DNA of 64,000 nt from Ephemerocybe angulata (Eukaryota > Basidiomycota > Agaricomycetes > Agaricales > Psathyrellaceae). The DNA is taken from the NCBI GenBank assembly GCA_013368325.1, contig JAACJK010000164.1:372001-436000 (forward strand). Direction: 5' to 3'. Shown here piece by piece: positions 11,481 to 20,768 of the stretch (the stretch's first letter is position 1; each line of letters opens with the position of its first letter). A program made the translations under genes and the position numbers. The notes under the pieces are model-generated. The model searched no databases. It was given only the letters and a program-made list of their open reading frames with translations, and had not been told where the DNA came from.

Positions 11481-12479
11481 CTATTGCACCGATGGTCCCT
11501 GTGGTTCTGCCAGATAGATCTTGCCCTCCGCATCGTACTTGATTTCCCGTGCCTTCACGCATCGAAGATGGTTCTTTCCGCCGCTGAGGGTGGCGTCGTG
11601 GTAGAACAAGTACCACTTCTCCTTGTGCTGCACAATGGAATGATGTGTCGTCCACCCGACGACAGGCTCCAGGATCCGTCCCCCATACGTGAACGGTCCG
11701 TACGGCGTCTCTCCGATAGCATAGCAGAGGAAGTGCGTGTCTCCGGTGGAGTACGAGAAGTAATACTTTCCATCGTACTTGTGCACCCACGCGGCCTCGA
11801 AGAATCGCCTGTCGTGGTCCGACGCTTTCAAAGGCTCCTTCGTCTCAGGGTCCAAGATCACAACCTCCTTCACTTCCTCCGCAAACTGGTGCATGTCGTC
11901 CGTCAACCGCGCGATACGTGCGTTCAAGGCAGGCTTGTCGTCCCCGCTCGCCTCCATGTTCTCATAATCCTCCTTGGCGAAATGCCCCTTCGTCCAGCAC
12001 TGCAGCTGGCCGCCCCAGATGCCGCCGAAATAGAGGTATGCGGCGCCGTCTTCGTCGACGAAGCACGCGGGGTCGATGGAGTACGAGCCCTTGATGGGCT
12101 CCGCGTCGGGGGTGAAGGGGCCTTCGGGGGACGCGCCCTCGGCGACGCCGATACGCATGACGCCCTCCTTGTCGCGCGCGGGGAAGTACAGGAAGAACTT
12201 GCCGTCCTTCTCCGCGGCGTCGGGGGCCCACATCTGCTTTCCCACCCAGGGCACGTCTTGGCTCTTCAGGACGACGCCGTGGTCGGTGACGGGACCCGCG
12301 ATGCCCTCGGGGAGGGAGAAGACGTGGTAGTCCTCCATGGCGTATTGGTCGCCATTGTCGTTATCCTGGATGTCGGTGGGGATGTCGTGGGAGGGGTAGA
12401 CGTAGAGGGTGCTGTTGAAGACGTGCGCGGAGGGGTCGGCGGTGTAGACGTGCGTTACGAGGGGCTTCTTGTCGGACAT
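11481..12479 (-). CDS. Glycoside hydrolase family 43
   Basis: Single exon of 332 aa. The ATG at 12479 is preferred over in-frame upstream codons because the five-bladed propeller starts right after it. Expected catalytic residues are Asp15 in YTADPSAH (general base), Asp136 in YSIDPACF (pKa modulator) and Glu228 in FFEAAWVHKY (general acid). GH43 enzymes release arabinose or xylose from plant hemicellulose. There is no signal peptide, so an intracellular enzyme acting on imported oligosaccharides is likely. Length matches a minimal single-domain GH43. The lack of introns is unusual among its neighbours. Confidence 0.9.
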   Translation of the reverse strand: MSDKKPLVTHVYTADPSAHVFNSTLYVYPSHDIPTDIQDNDNGDQYAMEDYHVFSLPEGIAGPVTDHGVVLKSQDVPWVGKQMWAPDAAEKDGKFFLYFPARDKEGVMRIGVAEGASPEGPFTPDAEPIKGSYSIDPACFVDEDGAAYLYFGGIWGGQLQCWTKGHFAKEDYENMEASGDDKPALNARIARLTDDMHQFAEEVKEVVILDPETKEPLKASDHDRRFFEAAWVHKYDGKYYFSYSTGDTHFLCYAIGETPYGPFTYGGRILEPVVGWTTHHSIVQHKEKWYLFYHDATLSGGKNHLRCVKAREIKYDAEGKIYLAEPQGPSVQ

Positions 12480-13110
12480 GGTGGTACTTAGGGGAGTTAA
12501 GGGATCGGGTGCTCTGTGTCCTGCGTTTCGAAGGCGGGGTATATGTCCTGTTTCGTGGGGAATATAGGTATTACCCGATGATCCCCTATTCAATCCCATC
12601 GGAGAAATCCCGGAGACCGAGCAGTCTCCAGTATTTCTCCTCCGGTCCATATCGCGACTCTTATTAGCTCTCTTTCTACCACATCTGTCTCTGTAACGTG
12701 CCTCACCATGCTGCCTTGTCACTGTCTGAGCTGCTTCATCGGTGCGACGGGGCGCGTCCTTCCTCAATCTTTCAGGCTCCTCCCCTTGAATCTGAACTGA
12801 ATAACTTCGAACATGAGCGCACATGTTCCTGCTGTTGCCAAGCGCCCCGCAATGCTCCCCACCCCCCGCATTCCTCGCCGCATATTGCCGCCTGCTGCCG
12901 CCCGGAGCTTCAGCCGTAGCTGTTATCGATCTGTCGCGATTTCATGCGTTCCGGAACTCATCTGGCTCATGCTCTGTCGACACGCAATGGACTGAGGAGG
13001 ATGATGTTGTGCTGGACCTGGTGAGTTGCACCTGTATTGTGGTCTAAAAGTCCTTTGTTTCTTGCTAGAATGAGCCGTGATAGCGCCTTGATCTGAGCGC
13101 CTCATTCCAG
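12480..13110. other. Upstream region of GH43, no gene seen
   Basis: The GH43 5' flank, then unassigned sequence. No supported gene or repeat up to the MITE at 13.1 kb. Confidence 0.45.
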
Positions 13111-13234
13111 TTAAGCGCCTAGTCTCATTCCCATCCTCTCCCAATAATTCGTCCTAATCGGGACTCGCACACGATGACGAGTCCCGATTAGGACGAATTA
13201 TTGGGAGAGGATGGGAATGAGACTATTAAGCGCC
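13111..13234. mobile_element. 106-bp palindromic MITE with 9-bp target duplication
   Basis: The bases 13120-13225 form an almost complete palindrome. The left arm 13120-13167 is the exact reverse complement of 13178-13225 (48 bp each), with a 10-base loop at 13168-13177. The arm starts TAGTCTCATTCCCATC. The element is bracketed by the 9-bp direct repeat TTAAGCGCC at 13111-13119 and 13226-13234. Perfect arms plus a perfect duplication point to a recent insertion by a cut-and-paste transposase that makes 9-bp duplications (Mutator-like or KDZ-like). The arms do not match the terminal repeats of either large element in this window. Confidence 0.85.
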
Positions 13235-13920
13235 CAGACTGATGACCTCCCTGGGTTAGGGTTTGGGGCACTCGGCGGCTCTCGGCCCGAGGGCGGTTCC
13301 GACTTCCGAGCGCGGGCACCCGCGGCCTCTCGCTCGACCCCTGAGTCTGTCGACTCCTCCCAAGTCCTTGAGACTGTCCAGCGCGTAACCTGCCCTCATT
13401 CCATGATTGCAGCTCAGGCCCATCCGACGCAGGAGGATAAGGGCCTAGAGCCAGGTCTTAGTAAGCGGCATTCGGTTCCGGTCGCTTCTGATCAGCGCTC
13501 AGCTTAGCGCTGGCACTCTACAAACTTCTCGGTCTTCTTTTCTTTCCTCTCTTAAGCCCTCGATTCTCTTTCCTTTCCCTCGTTCGCTCTTTCCCTCCTT
13601 TCCCTTCCTCTCGCTCACTAGAGCTCAGTTCGTTCGTTCCTCCCTCCCTTCGTTTTCTTTTCTCCCACCCACCATCCCCAGACATCGCCTCGATCCTAGC
13701 GCTTAGGTTGGTCCAGTCGGCTCCCGCCCTCATCCCGGGGCGGGCGTCGGGCGGCATCCTGAAGCGCTCGAGTCCTTCTCCCGCGTGTTCCTCTCCAGCC
13801 CAGTTTTCGGCTTCCGCTTCTCCTGGCTCTTCCGCGCTCGTTTTCGAGTCGCGCGAATCCAGCCTCGCTTTTCGATTCACACGCAGGATTTGGATTTCAC
13901 CCCCACCTTCGCATTCGGAC
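13235..13920. other. Pyrimidine-rich region flanking the 35.8-kb element
   Basis: From about 13,500 to 13,929 the plus strand is strongly C/T-rich. The same character resumes at 49,732 beyond the inserted element, so the two were one CT-rich tract before insertion. It may be a promoter or an old LTR. No gene could be identified. Confidence 0.4.
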
Positions 13921-13929
13921 CTCGTCTTG
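13921..13929. repeat. Left 9-bp target-site duplication CTCGTCTTG
   Basis: Identical to 49723-49731 in direct orientation and immediately outside the left terminal repeat. Confidence 0.9.
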
Positions 13930-13951
13930 GGATAAAACAATTGAGAAACCC
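13930..13951 (+). repeat. Left terminal inverted repeat (22 bp)
   Basis: Exact reverse complement of 49701-49722. It is followed inward by a small palindrome around GAAACCCGGGTTTC. Confidence 0.9.
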
Positions 13952-15538
13952 GGGTTTCAGAAAAACCCCCGGGTGTAACTTTCGTTCAATGCAAGTTCTC
14001 TGTTGCAATATTTGGCACTATTTGTCCGACCGGCCGGCCACGGTGATGACGTAGGTTCGGTACCAATCCCCTCCTTTCGATGTTTGGGTAAACCAAACAA
14101 ACGCCTTTTATGGGCGTTTTTCGAGCTCAGCTCGAACCTTCGAAGAAGGGGCTTGGGACAAGATGTCACAAAACCACCAACACGTTTGAACCGACCTCTG
14201 CATTTCCACTGACCTCCCTTCGTTTTCAAAAGCCGCTCATTTTGATATTTCGATGTTAATATATCATTTAATACATATTTTATTAACAAACCCGCGTTTT
14301 GAACAACCCAAATGGAGTCATTAAGAAACGCGACTGGACGCGACCGCGTTTTGAGTACCGTCGCCGCTATCCATCTCCTGGCTTCAAATCTTGACTTGGT
14401 GAGTTCATTTTCCGAGGATATCTTTGTTGGATGGTATGTTAAAGTATTTCATAGAAATCATGGTCAACAAAGACGGAAATGTCGGCGAATGCCCGTACTC
14501 TCGCCCACCGTCTGCTGCACCTCCTCCTCCCCTCGTCGCACCCGACGTTCCTCGTCTTTCATGGTCTTGTGGTCTCAGGGGAAGATGGAAGTACGTGTAC
14601 GGACAGATTTCTTTCAATTCCACCTACTTATTTCTTGCTGGGTCATCGTTGAGACGAGCACCGTCGACCGAGCTTGGAACGAGCTGAAGCCCCTAAACAG
14701 GTCAATCGCGCCTGCACAGCCACCTCAGGCAAGCTAGATCTTAAGAACACAGGCAGTCTTAATTGAACGAAGACTCCCGGAGCTCTGAAATTTGGGATAG
14801 GAGTATATAGGGTATACTTAAAGCGACATGCGAAGTTACAGCAATGGAAGCCAATTCCGCCCAGAGATATGGAGGAATCCGTGTAAAGTTGCCTGGCTGC
14901 AATAGCTGGCTCTCTGCTGGTGCGAGGGATGTAATAATAATTTAGAAAAGTAGAAATTCCAATTTCCCTACATCCTTAAAGGTACTGTACAAATTTTCGT
15001 AGCGAGATACAGTGAGAGTGTTGAGAAATGTGGCTTTGAACGTGTCCCCTTATTTCGTGATCTTGTCCCAAGTCCCTTCTTCGAAGGATATCCGGCCGCG
15101 GCCGGACCGAAGCAAGGGGCTTGCTCCGAATCTAGTGATGACGCGGCTCCCACACCCTGGTCGAGTGCCTTTGAAAAAGGTTAAGTTGAGCGCTGAGAGG
15201 GTGGTACCAGCCTCGAGTAATGCCGAGCAGCTTTATACTGAGTACTATAGTGTATTAAACCCTGAAATATATTCCCTATGTTGCAATTTGGCTTGTAGAC
15301 ACCCCACTCTGGATATAAGCGCCGGATGATCGCTCAACGAGAAGGCAGGCTGAATAGGTCGTATCCCAAGCTTTGTAAAGCCATTCCGGTACATTGAGGT
15401 CGTCCAAAAAAAGCTTTATGTCTCCGGTATCTGCTAGCAGGCTAACAACTTGTGAGCACCAACTTGGAGGTACTCCGGCCATCCCTGCAGTGCCTTCTGA
15501 CCACCTACTGACACAGGCCATCACATCACCTAAGGCTC
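13952..15538. other. Left subterminal non-coding arm with an internal inverted repeat
   Basis: No gene could be supported. An open stretch starting at 14,312 has no recognisable domain and no consistent exon structure. The sequence 14137-14164 recurs in reverse complement at 15060-15087 with one mismatch (CCTTCGAAGAAGGG type), which may mark a small nested element or a subterminal transposase-binding repeat. AT-rich sequence lies around 14,240-14,290. Confidence 0.5.
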
Positions 15539-15580
15539 ATCCGGGTTCACTAAAGCCCCATCAAGATGGGTGATCTGGGC
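15539..15580 (+). repeat. Inner 42-bp inverted repeat, left copy
   Basis: Perfect reverse complement of 49095-49136; it starts ATCCGGGTTCACTAAAG. No clear direct duplication flanks the pair (AAGGCTCAT on the left and ATCGCGCAT on the right share 6 of 9 bases). It may be the true terminus of a KDZ element nested in an older element, or a subterminal repeat of the outer one. Just inside it is an imperfect palindrome built on GGGCCCA. Confidence 0.85.
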
Positions 15581-15768
15581 CTAACTGGGCCCAGTTCTGT
15601 GTCAAATCTTGATGGCCCAGTTGGGCTACCGGACACCGCCACCAGGCGTAGGCCCCGGTCCCGTGGTCAAAGCCCGTCGGACTCAAATCCGACGGCGGTC
15701 GGACGTCAGTACGATCCTCGAAACGGACTGTGTGATTGTGAAAATACGTAGAAAATAGCTACAGTCCG

Positions 15769-16383
15769 TTACTCCTCCTGTGTATCACTAATGTCCAGCT
15801 CCGCATGGTGTGCATAAACAACGTGATTCAGCTTCTCCAGGGCACTCAAGCTCAAGATCCTGGTCCGGACGAGCTTCTCATGGGCAATCAGGAGCTCGTT
15901 GAGCACGGTATTCATGATCCCGATGTGCTCATCGACGAACCCCAACACAATGATAACGGCCTCGGCATCGCGCAAGTCCCATGGGCTTGGGTTCTTGGCT
16001 TGGACGTTGGCAGAAGAGCTCCCCGCCGACGCCCCCGCTGACGCTGCTGCCCCCGCCTTAGAGGACCCTGCCTCCCCCGCCTTAGAGGACTCCGCCCCGA
16101 GCGATCTCCCCGCCGACCCTGCCGAGGTCCCCGCCTTAGTGGGCTCTGCCTCAAGCGCCGTCTCCAAACCCACTGCCGTTGGAACCCCACTTGCATCCTC
16201 AACCCTTTTCTTCTCCTTCCCTTTGCCCTTCTCCGATCTTGTGTGCTTATCCTTCCGCGGCTTGGGATCCGGCGGGGCGGGGTCGAGTTTGGTCGGAGCG
16301 GGAGCGGGCAGATCGGGGGCGGGAGGAGCGGAAGCGGAGGGGTTCAATGTGTTGATCACGGCCCAGAAATCGGTGATCCCCAT
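15769..16383 (-). CDS. Hypothetical Ser/Ala/Gly-rich cargo protein
   Basis: About 204 aa from the ATG at 16383, starting MGITDFWAVINTLNP. A proline-rich segment and a basic Lys/Glu cluster follow, then low-complexity Ala/Gly/Ser repeats. A conserved-looking helical C-terminus contains FVDEHIGIMNTVLNELLIAH. No known domain recognised. Additional upstream coding exons are possible, because MSSSRKVRPRKLKVKRKK with a good GTGAGT donor lies at about 16,646-16,593. The gene is divergent from the 991-aa gene at 16,823 and lies inside the 35.8-kb element. Confidence 0.5.
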   Translation of the reverse strand: MGITDFWAVINTLNPSASAPPAPDLPAPAPTKLDPAPPDPKPRKDKHTRSEKGKGKEKKRVEDASGVPTAVGLETALEAEPTKAGTSAGSAGRSLGAESSKAGEAGSSKAGAAASAGASAGSSSANVQAKNPSPWDLRDAEAVIIVLGFVDEHIGIMNTVLNELLIAHEKLVRTRILSLSALEKLNHVVYAHHAELDISDTQEE

Positions 16384-16822
16384 GGTAACTAGATCCAGAT
16401 GAGAGGTGCGGAGCATCGAAAGGCTGCTGGACGTACCTGGCTGGGAGCCGTCGGGATCATCAATCGACGATGTCCATGTTTACATTGTCAACCGGCTCGG
16501 TATCTTGAACTTCTACATCGTCGACCGGCTCGGTACCTTGATCGAATGCTTGGATTCAGCAATGCATTAGAGAAGGTAACGAATACTCACCTTTCTTTCT
16601 CTTCACCTTCAACTTCCTTGGCCTTACTTTCCTCGAGCTTGACATGGCGGTTGGTGGTAAAGGGCAAGCAAGCATCCGAGCTGAGCCTGAAATTGGGAAT
16701 GGACCCGCACGTGATGCGAAAGTTCGACCCGGCGGGATCAAACCCCGTGATGCGAAAGTTCAATCCGGCGGGATCAAATCTCCGGCGGCAATTGCTTTTC
16801 TTTCACAACTACAATCTCCTCC
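16384..16822. promoter_or_regulatory. Divergent intergenic region with CCGGCGGGATC repeats
   Basis: Shared 5' region of the two divergent cargo genes. It carries near-identical copies of GACCCGGCGGGATCAAA and AATCCGGCGGGATCAAA (about 16,726-16,780), variants of the motif dispersed through the element, and paired GACCGGCTCGGTA copies at about 16,485-16,545. Promoter function is inferred from gene arrangement. Confidence 0.4.
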
Positions 16823-19800
16823 ATGTCGACCTCGAAGAAGCAGCCATCCGCCCAGGTGAATATGTCTCCAGACCCTCGCGTAAGCGTTCGAGAGGCAGCC
16901 ACCGCCCTCAACAGCGCCCTCATCGAAGCCTCCACCACCTGGAAGGCCCCTTCGGAACCGGGACAGGCTCATCCGTACCTGGTGGAAAAACTCCTCTTCC
17001 TCCGGGCGCTTACAGTGAGCATTCTGCCTTTTTTCGTTCTTGTCATTAACTAACATTCTAATATTCTACAGGATAAGTTACTAAAGGAACTTGGGCAGCT
17101 CACGCGCGGCAGTGGGGACTCCTACCAGTCCATGGGCATCACTGGCAGAGTCATGGCCTGGATGCAAGAGCTTGCCAAGCCAGCGACGACGCTCAAGGAT
17201 CCGGGGGCCGCGCTCGACCTCGGTATGTTCAAACGACAACCGTACCCACCATCGTCCGTCAAACTCGCCAGTCCGACCGAAACGGCACCGGGTCCAAACA
17301 GCGGGAGGAGTCTCAAGGGTAAGGAGAAAGAGGTGTTACCGGCTGAAGGGAGCAGCGAAGGTGAGGATGGGGGAGATAGTGAAGATGAGGAAGGGAGAGA
17401 GAGTGAAGATGAGGATGGATCGGAGTCTAACTCCCAAGCAGAGGATGAGTTTCGACCTGCGAAGGACGATGACCCAGAGGAGGAGTCCGAGGAAGATAGC
17501 GAGGAAGAAGATGGTACGTCTCTGAGTGCCTTCCAGGGAAATTGCTACTGATTCAATCCTAGAAGGTGACGATAACATGGTCGTTGACGCCGGCGCTTCG
17601 ACAAAGCGAAAAAGGTCTCTCGTTGTCCCGGCCCCCGTACCAAAGCGGTTGAAGCTCGAGGCTCAACCAACTCCCGCCGTTTCTTTCCCCAACCCCACCA
17701 GTACCATCCCTGGCTGGATACCTCCGAACGAAGTAAACCGTGAATACTCTGAGCTGGAGGGGGTGGGGTACGTATTCGCGGAGAAGTGCCGAAAATGCCT
17801 TGAGCGTCAGTACGACTACTGCTACGTGAACCTGGGCGACAGGCCCCTGGAACCCCATCCCAACCCCGGGAGCGCTTGCGCGACTTGCAAGAGGCAGAAG
17901 GGGAAGTGCGAGAAGACGTTGACGCCGAGGCCACGTGGACCTTCAGTTGCTATTACGGTTGGTGGAAGCAGAGGGCAACAGGGAGACGATGATCAGAAGC
18001 CGGCGAAGAAGGCGAGGAAGAGCCAAGCTGGCCCAGTACGTGAACCCAGCTGGGATGACCTTCATTCACCTGGTGGTACACTAACACTTTACACCCCTTG
18101 TGGCAAATTCAAGTTATCGGATGAGGCCATGGCTGCTGCAGGCGCCATATCCCACCAGTCAACGTCCGCCGGGAAGGAAAAGGAGGGGGGAAAGTCCGAC
18201 GGGAAGGAAAAGGAGCGGAGAAGGTCTGCCGGGAAGGAAAAGGAGGGGGAAAAGGCCGACGGGAAGGAAAAGGATCGGAAAGGGTCCGACGGGAAGGAAA
18301 AGGATCGGAAAGGGTCCGACGGGAAGGAAAAGGAGCGGAGAAGGTCCGGCGGGAAGGAGAAGGAGGGGAGCAAGTCCGACGGGAAGGAGAAGGGAGGTAG
18401 CAAGTCCGACGGGAAGGAGAAGGGAGGTAGCAAGTCCGACGGGAAGGAGAAGGATGGGAGGAAGTCCGACAGGAGGGAAAAGGAGGCAGGGACATCCGAC
18501 AGGAAGGACAAGAAGTCCGGCGGGAAGGACTCTCCTCGGAAAGGGCCCGTCGGGACAGTCTCCGTCGGGACATATTCGGTTGACCCGTCCGCGGCAACAG
18601 CGTCCATGCGAGCCCCGAGAACCCCAAAGCCAACCAGAAAGGTGGACCCACTACACAGTGGGGACGTATCTGGTGGAAGCGGGTTGGAGGATCGGGTGAA
18701 GGGACTTTCGGAGCACAGGCAGAGGATGGATGGGGAGTTGGCGGATGTGAAGGGAATGTTCGAGGCTGTGAAGTTGGCAGCGGCGGGAATCATGCCTTTG
18801 ACGGACCGGGTCACCGCCCTTGAGGCGGGTATGGAGGAACGGCAGGGAGAGGAGGGCTCGGCTGGTCAGGAACTCAAGAAGAAGGTCCGGGATTTGGAGG
18901 TCCGGATTGACAACTACAGTACCATAGCCGGCAGTGACACTCAGAGGCTGGGTGATAGGGTCAAGGCACTGGAAGACCTCACTGTGGAAGGCAGTACGGA
19001 TGAAGGGAGCGACGACGACCAGGAGGGCGGCGTGAAGGAGGAGGTCAAAGCTCTGGCGAAGTCGGTGGAAGAGCTGTCGTCAAGGGTTGGTGCGATCGAG
19101 AAGATTGGGGGTCGGGTCGAAGCGTTGGAGACCAAGGTCAAGGAAATTCCAACTAGGGCAGCTGCGAGGGTGAAGGAGCTGGAGGACAAGATCGCTCGCC
19201 AAGAAGCACAACTCCAGGAGGCTCAGGCAACTTGGGCGAGGCAGGTGGAGATCTTCAAGGGGGAGATGGTTGGCCGTATCCGGGCGGTGGATCTGGACGC
19301 TGACGCAAGGTATAAGGCTCTCAGTGAGACTTTGGCGCAACAGAGTACCACCCAGGCCGCCATTATGGAAAAGATGGCCATACCAAACCTGGTACCCGCC
19401 ACCTGGACTCCTACAGCTTCAGTCAGGGAAAGCGGGGCAGAAGGGACCGGGAACCCAGAGGAGCTCAGGTTGACGCGGGATGAGGCGGAGGAGTCCGGCG
19501 GGAACACGGAGATGGACTTTGGAGGCGGACCGGCGGTATCGACTCCGACTACGCCATCCGACGGAAGGAGTCCGGAGTGGTTCGGAGTTGTTCCAACCGC
19601 CGGGGCGGTAGAGGAGGCTCCTGCGAGTGGAACTTCGAGTTCTGCCAGACGGATGGAGTTGCCCGCACTGGAGGTCACGAATCCAGATCGGTCGACTCAC
19701 GTCCAAGATCCCAGCAGCCCACTTACCCCTGCGCCCGAGGACCCGGTACGAGAAACGGAGAAAAGTCCCCAGGGCAAGGCAGCTGAAAAGAAGAAGCGAG

Positions 19801-19904
19801 GTGGAAAGAAGAAGCAAGGCTCCGCGGTTCCTAGCCGAGTTCCGCCAGGAAGAGCATCAAAGGCTGGCGGCCCTGGTCCCAACACAGCGGTCAATCCTTC
19901 GTGA
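16823..19904 (+). CDS. 991-aa cargo protein: Cys cluster, K/E/S repeats, long coiled coil
   Basis: Three exons (16823-17014, 17072-17513, 17563-19904) join in phase. The N-terminus is helical and is followed by a very acidic Glu/Asp/Ser stretch. Next comes a cysteine cluster (EKCRKCLERQ, then ACATCKRQKGKCEK), whose last part resembles half a Zn2Cys6 finger. About 12 degenerate copies of a 10-residue K/E/S/D/G repeat follow (18,160-18,530). A coiled coil of about 280 residues then has leucines and valines in heptad spacing (VKALAKSVEELSSRVGAIE). The C-terminal tail is disordered and basic. A DNA-binding or scaffolding role is possible but unproven. It is transcribed toward the gene ending at 36,034, from which the chromovirus now separates it. 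Confidence 0.65.
18160..18530 (+). repeat. 30-bp coding minisatellite carrying the TCCGACGG motif
   Basis: About a dozen degenerate 30-bp units of the form TCCGACGGGAAGGAAAAGGA with variable remainder. Each starts with TCCGACGGG, TCCGCCGGG or a close variant. The array stays in frame inside the 991-aa gene. Confidence 0.8.
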
Positions 19905-20022
19905 AGTTCTGCCCCCTCCCTGCATTCACCATTCTGTACCCCTCTCCAAGTCTCTTTTTGATCTGTGCATACTCATACCCGATATACGTCTCTTCGCAAA
20001 TATATACCTTGTTATGTTATAT

Positions 20023-20692
20023 TGTATCGTGATACGTTCATCTTTTCTCTTTTTCTTTTTCTTTTTCTTTTCTATCTTTTTACTTTCATTATCTTCGACA
20101 CGCGACGCAACTCGCGTAATTAAAACATCTATATTCTTCAAGCCTTCTCGCCCTCAACAGGTGAGAATGAGCGCGAGCGTCCTACAGACGCTCGGCAGGT
20201 GAGGCGCGCGTGCCACACACGTGCGCGTTGCGCGTGCGCGAAGTCGGGCACAACCCCGACTTCACCGAGGATTGATCGCGCATCACCGCGACCTCGTGTC
20301 CGCTCAAGCGCGTCCTCAACGACGCGCAAACATAGTAGAACATTACAGAATCTTCTTTTTCTTTCTATTTCATTCTATTCCATTCGCGATCTTTCCCTTG
20401 CATTCTAGTAGATATATCTTCTAGTTATATAAAAGGAGCCTTGTAAAGATCGAGAATTCATCTACTTTTGCCCATCAAAAACCTACGCCTCGAGTTTCCT
20501 CGGCTGTTTTTAGCGCTAGAGCCTTCGCTCGCGCCCTAAGCTAGATCTCGTTCGAAAATACACTATATTTTCGAACCTCTAAGTCCAAAGTACTACTACT
20601 GTGGACCATCGGATATCTAGGAATCAACTAAGGACTCTGGTATACTCATTGGAGTATACCAACGAATCGCCGACTCACGCCGGACCGATTCA
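20023..20692 (+). repeat. 5' LTR of the chromovirus
   Basis: 670 bp, TG...CA ends. Contains a T-rich tract, CG-rich palindromic-looking sequence around 20,190-20,260 and a TATA box. Confidence 0.95.
20425..20435 (+). promoter_or_regulatory. TATA box of the 5' LTR
   Basis: TTATATAAAAGG within the LTR, repeated at the same place in the 3' LTR (about 35,701-35,712). It is the probable Pol II promoter for retrotransposon RNA. Confidence 0.6.
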
Positions 20693-20693
20693 T

Positions 20694-20711
20694 TGGTGGA
20701 CACATTGGGAA
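20694..20711 (+). other. Primer-binding site
   Basis: Starts TGGTGGACACATTGG one base after the LTR. TGG pairs with the CCA end of a host tRNA. The tRNA identity could not be assigned by eye. Confidence 0.6.
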
Positions 20712-20768
20712 ATTTCCCTACGATATCCGCTACTGGTCCTACACTACGGACTCCTTAACCAATAGAGC

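Noticed and set aside
13250..13270. Telomere-like GTTAGGGTTTGGGG
   Set aside because: A single partial unit, not an array.
14312..14737. 141-codon frame in the left arm
   Set aside because: No domain, no consistent exons and no supporting codon pattern.
15551..15580. CACTA-type transposon end (CACTAAAGCCCC)
   Set aside because: The inverted repeat continues outside CACTA, and the flanking triplets are not a direct duplication.
20199..20424. Short frames inside the LTR, repeated at 35,476-35,701
   Set aside because: LTR regulatory sequence, not coding.
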